From NCBI RefSeq assembly GCF_004359215.1, contig NC_090619.1:5177736-5241735 (forward strand): a DNA stretch of 64,000 nucleotides, in the 5' to 3' direction. Shown in pieces: positions 37,673 to 48,003 of this stretch (the first letter of the stretch is position 1; every line of letters starts with the position of its first letter). The stretch comes from Bremia lactucae. Lineage: Eukaryota; Oomycota; Peronosporomycetes; Peronosporales; Peronosporaceae. The notes beneath the pieces are model-generated. The model searched no databases, was not told where the DNA came from, and saw only the letters and a list, made by a program, of their open reading frames with translations. The translations under genes were made by a program, and so were the position numbers.

Positions 37673-37674
37673 TA

Positions 37675-38377
37675 CCGGTTTTTTAATAATATCACCTGCC
37701 TTTGAATGTAGACATTAAAATGTAATTACAAAGAGCGAGAGAGCAACGCAATCATCTGTTTTCTTAAAAATCATCGGGTGGGAATAGGACGAATCATGGG
37801 CGTTGCTCTGCCTTAGAGAATATAAACTTGTCGCAAAATTTATCATTCTGATGTTAGCACTAGGCAGCAAAGTCGACTGAATCTGTTTTCTTTTACAAAA
37901 CTTTGATGAAATTGAAGTATTTATGACATATTTCATTTTAAGGTCAGGTAGATTGTGATAAATAAAGGCTATTTTCAAACTCAATGTATTTCCGAGTAGG
38001 AATTTCCGATTTTGGTACTCATGCGGATATCAACTTTCATATCAGCATATATTGCAAGAAGAGCCTTGAGCTATCAGGCACTACGTCGTCAATTCGACAG
38101 TGTTACAATTACGTTTGAAGCGTACCTTGTCTATTCTACGTTTTACTGGCTTTCACTTTACTGTGCCTCGGCCGCAATCAAATATTGCTTATACATAATG
38201 CTTTCAAAAGCCCAAAGCTTCTAAGTCATCCGACTCTCGTAAAAAAGCATAGTTCGGAAGCAGAATAGTAAAGCAACAAAGCACAAGCGCTCAATGCACA
38301 AAGCACAATGCACAATGCACAATGCTCAAGTTTATCAGGACAATATTGCATGTGCTGCTCATACGATACGATTTAAC
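37675..38377. other. Unassigned spacer between the duplicated blocks
   Basis: 703 bp of AT-rich sequence with no supported gene. Near its right end (38293-38333) is a short 7-8-bp tandem repeat of CACAATG units. Confidence 0.5.
38293..38333 (+). repeat. Short tandem repeat (CACAATG-type)
   Basis: Units such as CACAAAG, CACAATG, CACAATG, CACAATG run for about five copies with small variation. Confidence 0.7.
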
Positions 38378-38477
38378 NNNNNNNNNNNNNNNNNNNNNNN
38401 NNNNNNNNNNNNNNNNNNNNNNNNNNNNNNNNNNNNNNNNNNNNNNNNNNNNNNNNNNNNNNNNNNNNNNNNNNNNN
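38378..38477. other. Scaffold gap (100 N)
   Basis: A run of exactly 100 N, the usual placeholder for a gap of unknown size. It sits at the left edge of the second duplicated block. Confidence 0.99.
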
Positions 38478-39500
38478 ATACCTTAGCGGGATCCGCTCTA
38501 AGGCCTCGCTTTCCAATGAAGCATCCTAAAAAAGGAATTTCGTCTGCGCCAAAAATGCATTTAGATGCATTGGCATACAATTTGTTTGTGCGCATGCACT
38601 CGAGCACTGCTCGCAAATGGTCTAAATGGTTTTCCATATCCGACCGACCCTACTCCGCACGACTATGGACAAAAATGTCATCGAAATAAGTCTGTGCATA
38701 ACCTCGATGAAGGCGAAACAGTTGCGTCACTAGACGATTGAATGTTGCCGGGGCGTTGGAATGCCCTTGTGGCATAACCAGCCACTCCCATAACATGCCG
38801 CCTGGGTACTGACCGCTGTAAGCGGGATATCACTAGCTTGCATGAGCAATTGGTAGTAACCACCGACTAAGTCCAATGCACTGTACATTGTACATCCCAC
38901 CATATTATTCTGAAGAACATCCTTTCAAGGAATGGGGGTTTGTGCTGGTATAGTGGCAGCATTAAGCTTATTATTAGCATGTACAATGCGTTATTTACCA
39001 TTTGGCTTTATGACACAAATTGTCGGTGTCGAATGAGGAGATTTCTCTCACGTAACATTCCAGCCTCGTGCTTAGCACGGAAGATATCGTCAACGACGTC
39101 ACACTGCTCCTTTGGTAAAGGCCATTGTCTTGTGACACAGTATTTGGTTCCCGGAACTAAGTCAATTTCATGACGAACACCTCTATCCGGAGGTAAAACA
39201 GATGGTGGGTTATTACATACCGCATCTTGGAATTCCTTAATTAAGGAATGAAAGGGATCCGTAGGATCTTAAGGATCGATGACCCATTTCGCGCACTGAG
39301 TGCAGCTTTTGTGTCATCCAGGACAGCTTCGTCTAGAAGTGACGATGAGTTTAACTGAACCCTACGTCAAATGACATCCATTTCAGATAACTCACCAGCC
39401 TTTAAGACTCGACCGCACTCATCGATAGATATTTCGTCTAGCTCTAAAAGAGCATGTAATAAAGGGATTACCGCAAGGCTAACTTCCCCCTCAATGTTAC
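38478..39500 (-). pseudogene. Family B reverse transcriptase fragment (duplicate)
   Basis: Near-identical copy of 34083-35102. On the minus strand it carries the pre-RT spacer, the PQGHSNAPATF and YFDDIFVHS motifs, the same stop after the palm, and FLGCFIGKRGLRADPAKV. The rest of the family B element is absent because the block starts at the scaffold gap. Confidence 0.8.
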
Positions 39501-39974
39501 TGTAAGGAGGCACACATCGGTTGGAGAACCGTTGTTGTGGAACATTTACTTTATGGGTTAAATACCCTTATATCTATTTTTTAAATAGTTAGTTACTTAA
39601 ATCCTATTTATTATAAGTCACCGCCAGATATAAATCTGGCGGCCAAAATCTATTTTTAATTAGCTAGGGTAAGGTTGTTAGATTTAAATACTTAAATAAA
39701 GTTCAGTTCCCCTTTTGATCTTAAAGCGTTAAGTGCCTTCCTAAGGCTTGCGCATTGATCTGTAAGAGATAGAAGCCTTTCTAAGGTATATCCTCTTGGG
39801 CACTAGTTGCCACTTGGTTCTACGAACCCCTTAATACCTTGAACTAGGATTTCTTAAGCTTTAATAGCTTGTACGACTCCCTGAGTTGTTGAACTCATTA
39901 ATTCAATAGAACGAAGTGACTCACTGAGTCTGAAAGTCTTCCTCTGACTTTAGGAGGGAGGGAGCTTCGCTACA
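39501..39974 (+). repeat. Family B LTR (duplicate of 35103-35576)
   Basis: Starts TGTAAGGAGGCACACATCGG and ends CTTCGCTACA, followed by CTTCT. Differs from 35103-35576 by very few bases. Confidence 0.9.
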
Positions 39975-40154
39975 CTTCTTGTCTATCTACTTAATACTAA
40001 CTTAATTATAAACTAATACATAATGTGCACTTAAAGTCTTATCTGTATTTTTCTTTGCGCGCTTCCAGCGCTGACTGGACCGCGGAGAAAGTAGATATAA
40101 TGGTCTATATCTACCAATGGATAAGCCTTTAGTATATAACCATTCCGAATATTA
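39975..40154 (-). repeat. Family A LTR, fragment 2 (right duplicate)
   Basis: Copy of 35577-35756, interrupted by pogo copy 2 at the TA 40153-40154. The remainder of the LTR follows at 42076. Confidence 0.85.
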
Positions 40155-42075
40155 CAGTAGAACCCCTCTAAAGTAATACTCTTAGGACCGAAAAGTAATA
40201 TTACTTTATGCGTTTTATTACTTAAGATGCCAACCTCTTCTCTCCAGAAAATTTTCGTTTAGGAGACGCATTACCTAACCCTAACCCTCGACGTGAAGCT
40301 TCAACTTTGACACTTTAACTAAACTAAAATATTTATAAGAAGTACAGAACGGGAACGGCAAATCTAAACGTCTAAGCAAGAACTGCAAACTTAACACAAA
40401 AAATGGCGAAAGCACACCTGAAGGTTGCTCATGCTCCTATCACTAATGAAATCCGCATAGCTATCAGTGAAAGGAAGCGTGATACCAGTGGAACACAAGA
40501 AAAGGGGAGGATTTTTTTGGAGAGACTGTACCCCGATCAAGACACAAATACGTTTCAATTCTCCAATGGCTGGTTGAACAGGTTCAAAGCTCGATATGGA
40601 ATCAAAGAGCGAGTGAGACATAGAGAGAGCGGTTCGGTTAACATGGAGATACTCGAGCAATCCTTACCCGCAATTCGAGAAGTTTTGAATCAGTATGAAT
40701 GGAAGGATATCTACAATATGGATGAAACGGGTATGTTTTACCGACTTCAGGTATGTCGGGGCCAGTTGAAATCACTTTGGAAGCAACTTCAAATACTAAA
40801 ATTTATTGCCTCCTCACTTTAGGCTGATCGTTCACTTGCAACGAAGCAACTGGAGGGCCGCAAGCAGCACAAGGAACGGCTAACTTTTGTTGTTTGTGCC
40901 AACGGAGATGGCTCAGATCGTGTCCCACTTTGGGTGATTGGGAAATACTTGAATCCTCGTTGTCTCAAAAATATCAATCGTCAGAACCTTGGCTGCCACT
41001 ACAGGGCAAACCCGAAGGCTTGGATGAACAGTGTATTGTTTTTGGAATGGCTACAATGGTTTAATCGGAGGATGGGGAGAAGACAGGTGCTGCTGATTAT
41101 GGACAATTGTCCTGCTCATGTTCCAATTGGCAGCTTGCCGGAGCTGGCCAATGTTAAAATCCTTTACCTGCCGCCCAACACAACTTCCCGAATTCAGCCT
41201 TGTGATGCAGGCATTATTCGAACTTTGAAGGCCTTTTACAGGAAATTTTTTAATCGCAACTTGCTAAGAGCATTGGATCTGGATGAAACACTTGACAATG
41301 TGGAAGCGCATAAAAAAGTGGATGTTTTGAAGGCGATGGTGTGGGCTGTGGAGGCCTGGAATATGGTGACCAAGGAAACTATTCGTAATTGTTTTAATCA
41401 CTGCAAAATTCGGACATCAAGCTTGAACATCCAAGTTCCTGCTAGGGCGACCGAACCCCCCGCAAATGTTGCAGATGACCTGATGTTACAGAATGATCAA
41501 CTGTACCGCAATCCAATGGACATCAACGCCATCCTCAACAACCCCTTGGAGAGAGAGGTCGCCTATAGTCCTGACGTAGAAGACATTGTGGCAGTAACAA
41601 TGGAAGAACATGGATTGTCTTTGCCTGTAGAAGTGGAAGGAGAGATTCCCGATCCGGATGATAGCGAAGTGCCAGCCCCCGTGAAAGCCAAGGACGTCCT
41701 TGATGCAATAAGGTTGTGTAAACTGTACTTCATGCAGAGGGAGTGTGATACTTCCACGACTCACAGGAAACTGAATGAAGTTTTGGACGATTTTGAAAGG
41801 ATACAGATTACTGGAAAGAAGCAAGTCACTCTCCATCGATTTCTCTCAAAAGCGGCAAAAGAAGTATAGTTATTTGAAATTTTTTTTTTTTTAGATACAA
41901 CTTAATATATTACTTTTGGGGTATGTGTCTACTAATAGTGGGACTTTAAAAAATATTACTTTATTACTTTGGCAAAATATTACTTTAACCTTAAGTCCCA
42001 ACTCGGGACCACGAAATTTTATTACTTAGGACGTATTATTACTTTAGAGCGTATTACTTTAGAGGGGTTCTACTG
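40155..42075 (+). mobile_element. pogo/Tigger-like DNA transposon, copy 2 (1921 bp)
   Basis: Same terminal inverted repeats as copy 1 and TA on both sides (40153-40154, 42076-42077). Here the right flank (TCTACCTTTAAGATAAT) is the continuation of the interrupted family A LTR, so this copy shows the original insertion. Subterminal ATTACTTTA repeats are present at both ends. Confidence 0.9.
40403..41869 (+). CDS. pogo-like DDE transposase, copy 2 (intact)
   Basis: Exons 40403-40750 and 40823-41869 with a 72-nt GT-AG intron encode 464 residues, the normal size for Tigger/pogo transposases. The helix-turn-helix (about 20-75) and catalytic D107, D210 and D244 are all present, in DETG, MDNCPAH and PCDAG contexts. 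The C-terminus that copy 1 has lost (RLCKLYFMQRECDTSTTHRK ... HRFLSKAAKEV) is intact. The frame, splice sites and terminal repeats are all preserved, so this copy could be active. The intron contains an in-frame stop, so an unspliced transcript would give only a short DNA-binding peptide of 139 residues. Confidence 0.88.
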
Positions 42076-42148
42076 TATCTACCTTTAAGATAATTTCTTA
42101 ATTAACACTCTTTAGTGTTAATTTCATGTAACGATACACCCCGTTACA
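42076..42148 (-). repeat. Family A LTR, fragment 3 (terminal part)
   Basis: Ends with GTAACGATACACCCCGTTACA, the terminus of the reverse-oriented family A LTR. It is followed by TCACCCCTCCCTTAA, the reverse complement of the family A polypurine tract. Confidence 0.88.
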
Positions 42149-42279
42149 TCACCCCTCCCTTAAACGACAATCACTCTGACTGTCATTGGGTAGAGTGGTC
42201 ACAATAAGACCACTTTATTAAAAACGATCTTGATTGGTCAAATTCATCATTTTAAATCTATCGCATCGTAAACAAGTCT

Positions 42280-44160
42280 ATGCGGTATGCGAATAGTGCG
42301 GAGCCTTCAGCTGCGGTTCATGCAGCCGCCGGCGACGCATTATTGTCTCTTGCGGCAGACGTTCCGTCTGCCGTAGTGTCATCATCTCCCGCAACTCTAA
42401 ATGTTGCGGGTGCACGTGGTGATACACCACGTAAATGCGACCCCTCTTTGGAGGAGGCGCAAACGTATTACCGCCGGCAAGTCGAGACTTGGTGGTCCGA
42501 GAACCAAACCTTGGAGCATGCGATGCAAAGGTTGCTGCAAACATTTACGGTGAAGATTACACCGGCCCAGAGCATAAAGCTCTTCACCGGACCAAAGGCA
42601 TCACACAGGAATTGGACGGATCATTTTTTATATTTGATAGCCGTTAGCGATGCCTGCGGAGGAGCTGACAGTCTCGTTCTGGACAACATCGTCCACTACA
42701 CTGACCCCAGCATGAGAACGGCGATGTTGTCCAGACAAAACATACATCGGACTGATTTCTTGCGTCAAGCAGAAGAACTGGCACAGTTTGCGCAATCGAC
42801 AGAGGTCGACAATCGCGTGAAACATTTCGGCCGCGACGTGGTCAACAGCGTGCCACCTCGCAAGGAACAGCGGAACAAGGTCAACACTCGTACCGTCAGT
42901 TCTGACAGTGACACACGAACGTGTTACAAGTGTGGACAAACCGGACACATCAAGTCGATGTGCCCATCTTTGAAGAAGGCCAAACCCAGCACCAGCTTAA
43001 AGTTTGCAGCCGGTACAAGCGCGGGGATTCAACCAAATCATTGGATTTTGGACAGTGGATCGAGCAGACACCTGGTTAACGACCTTAGTCTGCTCAATGA
43101 TCCTGTTGATTGTGAACACGAGTGTCTTACTGCGGCCACAAATGAAGTGCTTCGGGTGACAAAACAAGGAAGCGTTGACATCAAGGTTGTTGCACTTGGC
43201 GCAGAAATTTTAATTCGACTCCTCGATGTTCAGTACGCCGAAAACCTCGAGCACAACATCATTTCGTATGGTAAGCTCGAGGCTAAGGGGTGTGTGCTCG
43301 AATATCGCGAAGGGAGACGCGTGCTGTCCGCTGGCGCCGGAGGAACACCGGTCATGGATGTAGATCTTTATAACAATGTTCTAGTTGTTGAGGCCAAGGG
43401 TTTTCACTCCAAGGTATCGAAGTGTTCACGGGCGATGATGACGGCTGTGCTCAATTCACCTGAATATGATACCGACTCGGATGTTCAGAGTGACACCTTG
43501 ATGCACTTCCATCATCGTTTTGGACATCTTTGTTTCGATACAATAATCAAGATGTCCGAGGACCCGGCTTCAGGCATTAGTCTCACAGACACCAAGCGTG
43601 AAACCTGCCTGGCCTGTGCCCGAGGTAAACAGTCCAAGAAGAACCAATCTAAAAAAAACTTTGGTCTGAACTCTCCAATCGACGTGGTGGGTGGTGTGAT
43701 TTGTTCTGACCTTAAAGGTCCGGTCACCCCACGCGACCGATTGGGAAACGGATACATGGTCAATTTTATTGACCATCGTTCAAGTTATTGCCGTGTATTT
43801 TTGGCAAGAACCAAGGATGTAGCTGCCCTGAAGTTCAAGGAATTTCTGGCGAACTTTGAGCGTGAATTCAATTGCAAGATCCACGTGCTGCGGACCGACG
43901 GCGGTGGTGAATACAAGACACTGGACGTTTTCTGCAAAACGACTGGCGTTAAGCGCCAAATCAGTGATGCACGCAACCAAGTCAGTAATGGGAAGGCTGA
44001 ACGGATGCATTGTACCATTATGAATATGGTACGAAGCATGATTTCGCCTCAAACCTGCCCTTGGTATTTTGGGGCGATGCCGCAGAGTATGCATCACACA
44101 TCCTTAGCCGGAGCAGTACTAAGTCCAACCCTGACGACATATCGCCCATGGAGTTTCTGA
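42280..44160 (+). CDS. Chimeric ORF: family A antisense-ORF N-terminus fused to copia gag-protease-integrase
   Basis: 626 residues. The first 58 or so (SAEPSAAVHAAAGDALLSLA ... ARGDTPRKCDPSLE) match the N-terminus of the family A antisense ORF. From about residue 59 the frame is copia: gag (TYYRRQVETWWSE, KLFTGPKASHRNW), a CCHC knuckle (CYKCGQTGHIKSMC, about 212-225), protease (HWILDSGSSRHLV), the integrase HHCC region (HHRFGHL ... CLACARGK) and the DDE core SDLKGP, RTDGGGEY, GKAERMH. The junction lies at a shared TTGGAGG near 42452. A frameshift near 44070 ends the frame inside integrase. The copia 5' LTR is missing; a family A LTR end lies 130 bp upstream instead. Protease and integrase catalytic residues are intact. 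Confidence 0.8.
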   Translation: MRYANSAEPSAAVHAAAGDALLSLAADVPSAVVSSSPATLNVAGARGDTPRKCDPSLEEAQTYYRRQVETWWSENQTLEHAMQRLLQTFTVKITPAQSIKLFTGPKASHRNWTDHFLYLIAVSDACGGADSLVLDNIVHYTDPSMRTAMLSRQNIHRTDFLRQAEELAQFAQSTEVDNRVKHFGRDVVNSVPPRKEQRNKVNTRTVSSDSDTRTCYKCGQTGHIKSMCPSLKKAKPSTSLKFAAGTSAGIQPNHWILDSGSSRHLVNDLSLLNDPVDCEHECLTAATNEVLRVTKQGSVDIKVVALGAEILIRLLDVQYAENLEHNIISYGKLEAKGCVLEYREGRRVLSAGAGGTPVMDVDLYNNVLVVEAKGFHSKVSKCSRAMMTAVLNSPEYDTDSDVQSDTLMHFHHRFGHLCFDTIIKMSEDPASGISLTDTKRETCLACARGKQSKKNQSKKNFGLNSPIDVVGGVICSDLKGPVTPRDRLGNGYMVNFIDHRSSYCRVFLARTKDVAALKFKEFLANFEREFNCKIHVLRTDGGGEYKTLDVFCKTTGVKRQISDARNQVSNGKAERMHCTIMNMVRSMISPQTCPWYFGAMPQSMHHTSLAGAVLSPTLTTYRPWSF

Positions 44161-44167
44161 CGAAAAC

Positions 44168-45076
44168 GTGCCCACCCTGAAGGACATCGTGGCTTTTGGT
44201 TCCACTTGTACCGTGCATAGTGATGCAAGAAACAAATCGCTCGGTGAACGCGGGAAGGCCGCCACCATCATTGGGTGCAGCACCGAGACGAAGAGATACA
44301 AGGTCTACATCCTATGTGACAAGGTGGTTGTTGTTAGTCAACACATCCACAACATCGAAGAACTACCTAATGGGAACGACGGAGAGTTTGTAACAATCCT
44401 CGAAACGATAAAACATCAAGAGGAGCATGGCCGATTGAAGATCCCGGTGGATTTTAACATCAAGGCCACGAAGGGACGCAAACAAAAATGGACTAGGGAG
44501 GGATACGTTACAAGGTCGACCAAAAGGAAGGACACAACCAAACACAAGGCTAAACACGAAGCTAGTCGCCAAGATGTCGTCAACGCCGTACTGACACAAG
44601 ATCTTAGACACTATGGGGAAGCGGTCAAAAGTGACTATCGTCAAGAATGGGTGCAGGCGATGAATGAAGAACTGGATGCGTTGAAGTCAAACGACGTTTG
44701 GAATGTCGTGGTGCCACCAAAGGATGCTCACGTACTACACAACAAGTGGGTGTACAAAACCAAAACGGAAGCAAACGGCGCCATCGAGCGGTACAAGGCT
44801 CGGCTAGTTGTCTGCGGGAACGAACAAGTTTTTGGGGTCGACTACACTCTGACGTTCGCTGCCGTCATGGACTTCGGCACGGTAAAGCTGATCCTGGTGC
44901 TCTCGAGGCGATGGAACGTACCGGCGCGTCATGGGGATGTGCCAAATGCGTACGTTAAAGCCGAAAAGGAGGAGCACCTGGACATCTACATGAAGGTTCC
45001 TAAGGGCATGACAGTAAACGAAAAGGATCTAAAAATCCTTGGCGTAAATAATTCAAGTCAACCAGCATTGCTTTGA
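44168..45076 (+). pseudogene. Copia integrase C-terminus and RT N-terminus
   Basis: 302 codons in a frame shifted from the gag-integrase frame. It begins with PTLKDIVAFGSTCTVHSD, the end of the copia integrase/linker. A basic linker follows (TKGRKQKWTREGYVTRSTKR), then the RT fingers: EWVQAMNEELDALKSNDVWN, NKWVYKTKTEANGAIERYKA and RLVVCGNEQVFGVDYTLTFA. It ends early at 45076 through a frameshift before the RT palm. Confidence 0.8.
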
Positions 45077-45175
45077 AGAAGTCACTTTATGGACTGAAAC
45101 AAGCAGGACGACTATGGGAGCAAGCTACTACACTCCAAACTACGCCAAAACGGTTTTCAACAGTGCGCCACAGAT

Positions 45176-45730
45176 ATGTGCTTATACTACAAGTATGATG
45201 GAGAAACATGCACCGTGGTGGGAGTTTATGTCGACGACTTACTGGTCACAGGCAATAAGCGGAGTGCAGTGGATGATTTTTTCACGGACATGAAGACATT
45301 GTCGATTAAGGACTTGGGTATTGTAAGCAAGTTTTTGGGCCTTCGAATTTCACTGGACGACTCTAAAGGCTATATTTTAGGCCAAGAGGTAGCGATTGAC
45401 TCGCTGTTGAAAGAGTTTGGGCTGGAGTCAGCAAATGGGGTGCGTACGCCGATCGGAGACGAATGCAACAACGAAAACAAGAACAAGGTCGATTTTCTAC
45501 CTGTCGCAAGCGTAAATAACGGACCAAGTGTGAAGTCATTTCAATCCCTAGTAGGGAGTCTATTATGGGTGGGCAGATGCACGCGACCAGACATATGTTT
45601 CGCGGTGCACAAGGTGGCAAGACAAACCGACTACCCAGGACTGGACAATGGCCAAGCGTATCGTAAGATACCTAAAGATGTCAAAGACTCTGAAGCTGCA
45701 CCTCAATGGCGCGGGTCCGACAACACGTGA
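45176..45730 (+). pseudogene. Copia reverse transcriptase palm
   Basis: 184 codons. The catalytic motif VVGVYVDDLLVTGNK is near the start, followed by FFTDMKTLSIKDLGIVSKFL and LRISLDDSKGYILGQ, and later FQSLVGSLLWVGRCTRPDIC, all typical copia RT/connection motifs. The frame shifts near 45640 (ARQTDYPG...), and the sequence continues in the frame at 45648. Confidence 0.82.
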
Positions 45731-46229
45731 CATCCAACTCGAATGTTGGAGCGACGCCGATTTCGCCGCCGATAAGACTGATCGGAAGTCTGTATCAGGA
45801 TGCGTAGTGACTATGGACGGTGCTGCGGTGATGTGGATGTGAAAAAAACAGTCCGGTGTGTCACTTAGCACAATGGAGGCGGAGTTCATCTCTGCATCAC
45901 AAGCCGCACGAAAACTTTTGGGGCTTAAAGAACTATTTGGTGAATTAAAGCTGCGTGTGCGCCAGCCCATGCCAATGTGGGTAGACAACCAGGCAGCGAT
46001 CAAGCAGCTGGAATCTGGGAAAAGTACTTCAAGCGCGAAGCACGTGGACGTACGCTATAAGTTCATCTACCACCACGTTCAAGAAGGAGTGGTGCAGCCG
46101 AAGTTTATCAAGTCGGACGACATGATGGCAGACATTTTGACGAAGTCATTGCCGGCACCAAGGATGGAGGCGCTGCGGGTGCTGTTCAAGTTGAAGGCCA
46201 CGCAGGATGGCGTCGAGGAGGAGTGTTAG
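45648..46229 (+). pseudogene. Copia RNase H (one stop codon)
   Basis: Two plus-strand frames in register with an in-frame TGA near 45841: AKRIVRYLKMSKTLKLHL, LECWSDADFAADKTDRKSVS, then SLSTMEAEFISASQAARKLL, VDNQAAIKQLESGK and AKHVDVRYKFIYHHV. The catalytic Asp and Glu residues are present. It ends at 46229 just inside the 3' LTR. Confidence 0.82.
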
Positions 46230-46585
46230 AAGATATTAGTTCCGACAGGTCATGGCGGTTTCGAGGTCCAAGCGCAAGACCAGTCACAGGTAAGATGCGA
46301 CGTTACCTGATGGCTGATTTGTGATCCCGTAACAGATGGGACAAGGAGGTACGGAAGCCCTATGACAAGATGACAGATGGGATGAAAAGAGACGGGCGCC
46401 AAGTGACAAGGTGACACATGGGACTGGGAAAGACGGACACCATGTGCGACTTGACCTGGTCAACTTGCAGTGCCGTTGGAAATGCATGTTGTACTGTTGA
46501 CAAAGGAGAGTAGTTAACATTAATATATTCACTTTTACTTCCTACATCTTCTGCACAAGTGCGAACATAACACCAACTTCTTACA
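46224..46585 (+). repeat. Copia 3' LTR (about 362 bp)
   Basis: A purine run GAGGAGGAG precedes TGTTAGAAGATATTAG, and the right end reads CAACTTCTTACA, giving imperfect terminal inverted repeats TGTTAGAAG/CTTCTTACA. The right flank enters a family A chromodomain region. The exact right end could be 46585 or 46587. Confidence 0.75.
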
Positions 46586-46850
46586 CAACCTTTGGTGCAT
46601 TCCCACGGTGGTCAGCGTTTCCTTGTGGAACGTATCCAGAACCACCGTGATGTGAAGGGGCTTTGAACGAGTTATCTTTTTCGCTGGCGTGGTTATCCAC
46701 CTTCAAATGACAGCTGGGAACGAGGTTCCCAGCTGGTTGCTGACGTTGAGGGCCTCGTCCGCCAGTATGACGAGACCCATCCGATGGTTCAGAAGGCCCA
46801 TAAAAAACACGCGCCCTTGGCGCCTGTAAATCGATTGCAAAACGTCAATC
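46586..46850 (+). pseudogene. Family A chromodomain, second copy
   Basis: Near-identical to 205-451: HSHGGQRFLVERIQ-type sequence, RWRGYPPSN and LVRQYDETHP equivalents, with an early stop (ggctttgaacg reading through to TGA) and a few substitutions. It is the 3' end of another family A element whose upstream pol is replaced by the copia LTR. Confidence 0.75.
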
Positions 46851-46955
46851 GCGTCACGCATCTCAGTAGAGATGCGAGCCCTTCCCCAGGGCGAAGAAAA
46901 GAAATAGACATCCCCTTTTACCCGCTTCGAGTTGTCAAGGCAACACGGACAGGGA

Positions 46956-47435
46956 TCACGCCTCACGTGACAACCGATGCAATTTATACTTTGCATTTGT
47001 TGGGGTTCTTTTCTCAAATATAACGCGATTTGCGTAAAGTTTTTGAAGCCAGGCGTCGCGTCCAATGTCTTTGACATTGCGAATGAACGCGCTCCAGGCT
47101 TGCATAAGCGAGACTTTATCTCGCTTATTATTGCCACTAAACCATCGATGCTTAAGAAAAGCATCGAGATAGAAATCTTCCTCAGCGCGAAAGTTCTTCG
47201 CGCTGGGATCAACGCCATGTAGCTTTGTCGCAATAAATAAGGGATATTTATTGTGAGGAGTAGTTTCTCCAGACAAGCTATTGATAAGCCGTTCTGGCAA
47301 AAGCCACGGCTTCTTTTCAGGGGCGAGATGAGACATTTTACTGTCTTCACTCCCCTGAGTGGTACCCACTGAAGCAGGGGTACCACAAGAACTTTTCTTA
47401 CGATGGCTTACGCCATCGTCGTCACCTTGCACAGA
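46956..47435 (-). pseudogene. Family A antisense ORF, copy with C-terminal domain (cut by gap)
   Basis: Minus-strand C-terminal block repeated from 537-953 (LPERLINSLSGETTPHNKYP, KHRWFSGNNKRDKVS, AWSAFIRNVKDIGRD), entering the run of N at 47436. A second frame runs on through the chromodomain in antisense, which is likely a shadow. The same block appears again at 48004-48417 on the other side of the gap. Confidence 0.55.
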
Positions 47436-47872
47436 NNNNNNNNNNNNNNNNNNNNNNNNNNNNNNNNNNNNNNNNNNNNNNNNNNNNNNNNNNNNNNNNN
47501 NNNNNNNNNNNNNNNNNNNNNNNNNNNNNNNNNNNNNNNNNNNNNNNNNNNNNNNNNNNNNNNNNNNNNNNNNNNNNNNNNNNNNNNNNNNNNNNNNNNN
47601 NNNNNNNNNNNNNNNNNNNNNNNNNNNNNNNNNNNNNNNNNNNNNNNNNNNNNNNNNNNNNNNNNNNNNNNNNNNNNNNNNNNNNNNNNNNNNNNNNNNN
47701 NNNNNNNNNNNNNNNNNNNNNNNNNNNNNNNNNNNNNNNNNNNNNNNNNNNNNNNNNNNNNNNNNNNNNNNNNNNNNNNNNNNNNNNNNNNNNNNNNNNN
47801 NNNNNNNNNNNNNNNNNNNNNNNNNNNNNNNNNNNNNNNNNNNNNNNNNNNNNNNNNNNNNNNNNNNNNNNN
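47436..47872. other. Scaffold gap (437 N)
   Basis: A run of 437 N inside a tandem duplication of the family A 3' end. Sequence on its right (from 47873) repeats that from about 46826. Confidence 0.99.
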
Positions 47873-48003
47873 TGTAAATCGATTGCAAAACGTCAATCGC
47901 GTCACGCATCTCAGTAGAGATGCGAGCCCTTCCCCAGGGCGAAGAAAGGGAATAGACATCCCCTTTTACCCGCTTCGAGTTGTCTACACAACACGGACAG
48001 GGA

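Larger units (their letters stand above)
34083..37674. repeat. Left copy of a 3.6-kb duplicated block
   Basis: This stretch (part of family B RT, the right LTR, a piece of family A LTR and the first pogo element) is repeated almost perfectly at 38478-42077. Differences are a few substitutions and small indels, including a 3-bp insertion near 38595 and a 5-bp deletion in the transposase here. The similarity ends at the TA that follows the pogo terminal repeat. Confidence 0.9.
42455..46585 (+). mobile_element. Ty1/copia element, 5' truncated, 3' LTR present
   Basis: Gag to RNase H follow in copia order (PR-IN-RT-RH) on the plus strand, ending in an LTR at 46224-46585. The 5' LTR and first part of gag are replaced by family A sequence. 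Internal frameshifts near 44070, 45070 and 45650 and a stop near 45840 interrupt the polyprotein. Confidence 0.85.
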
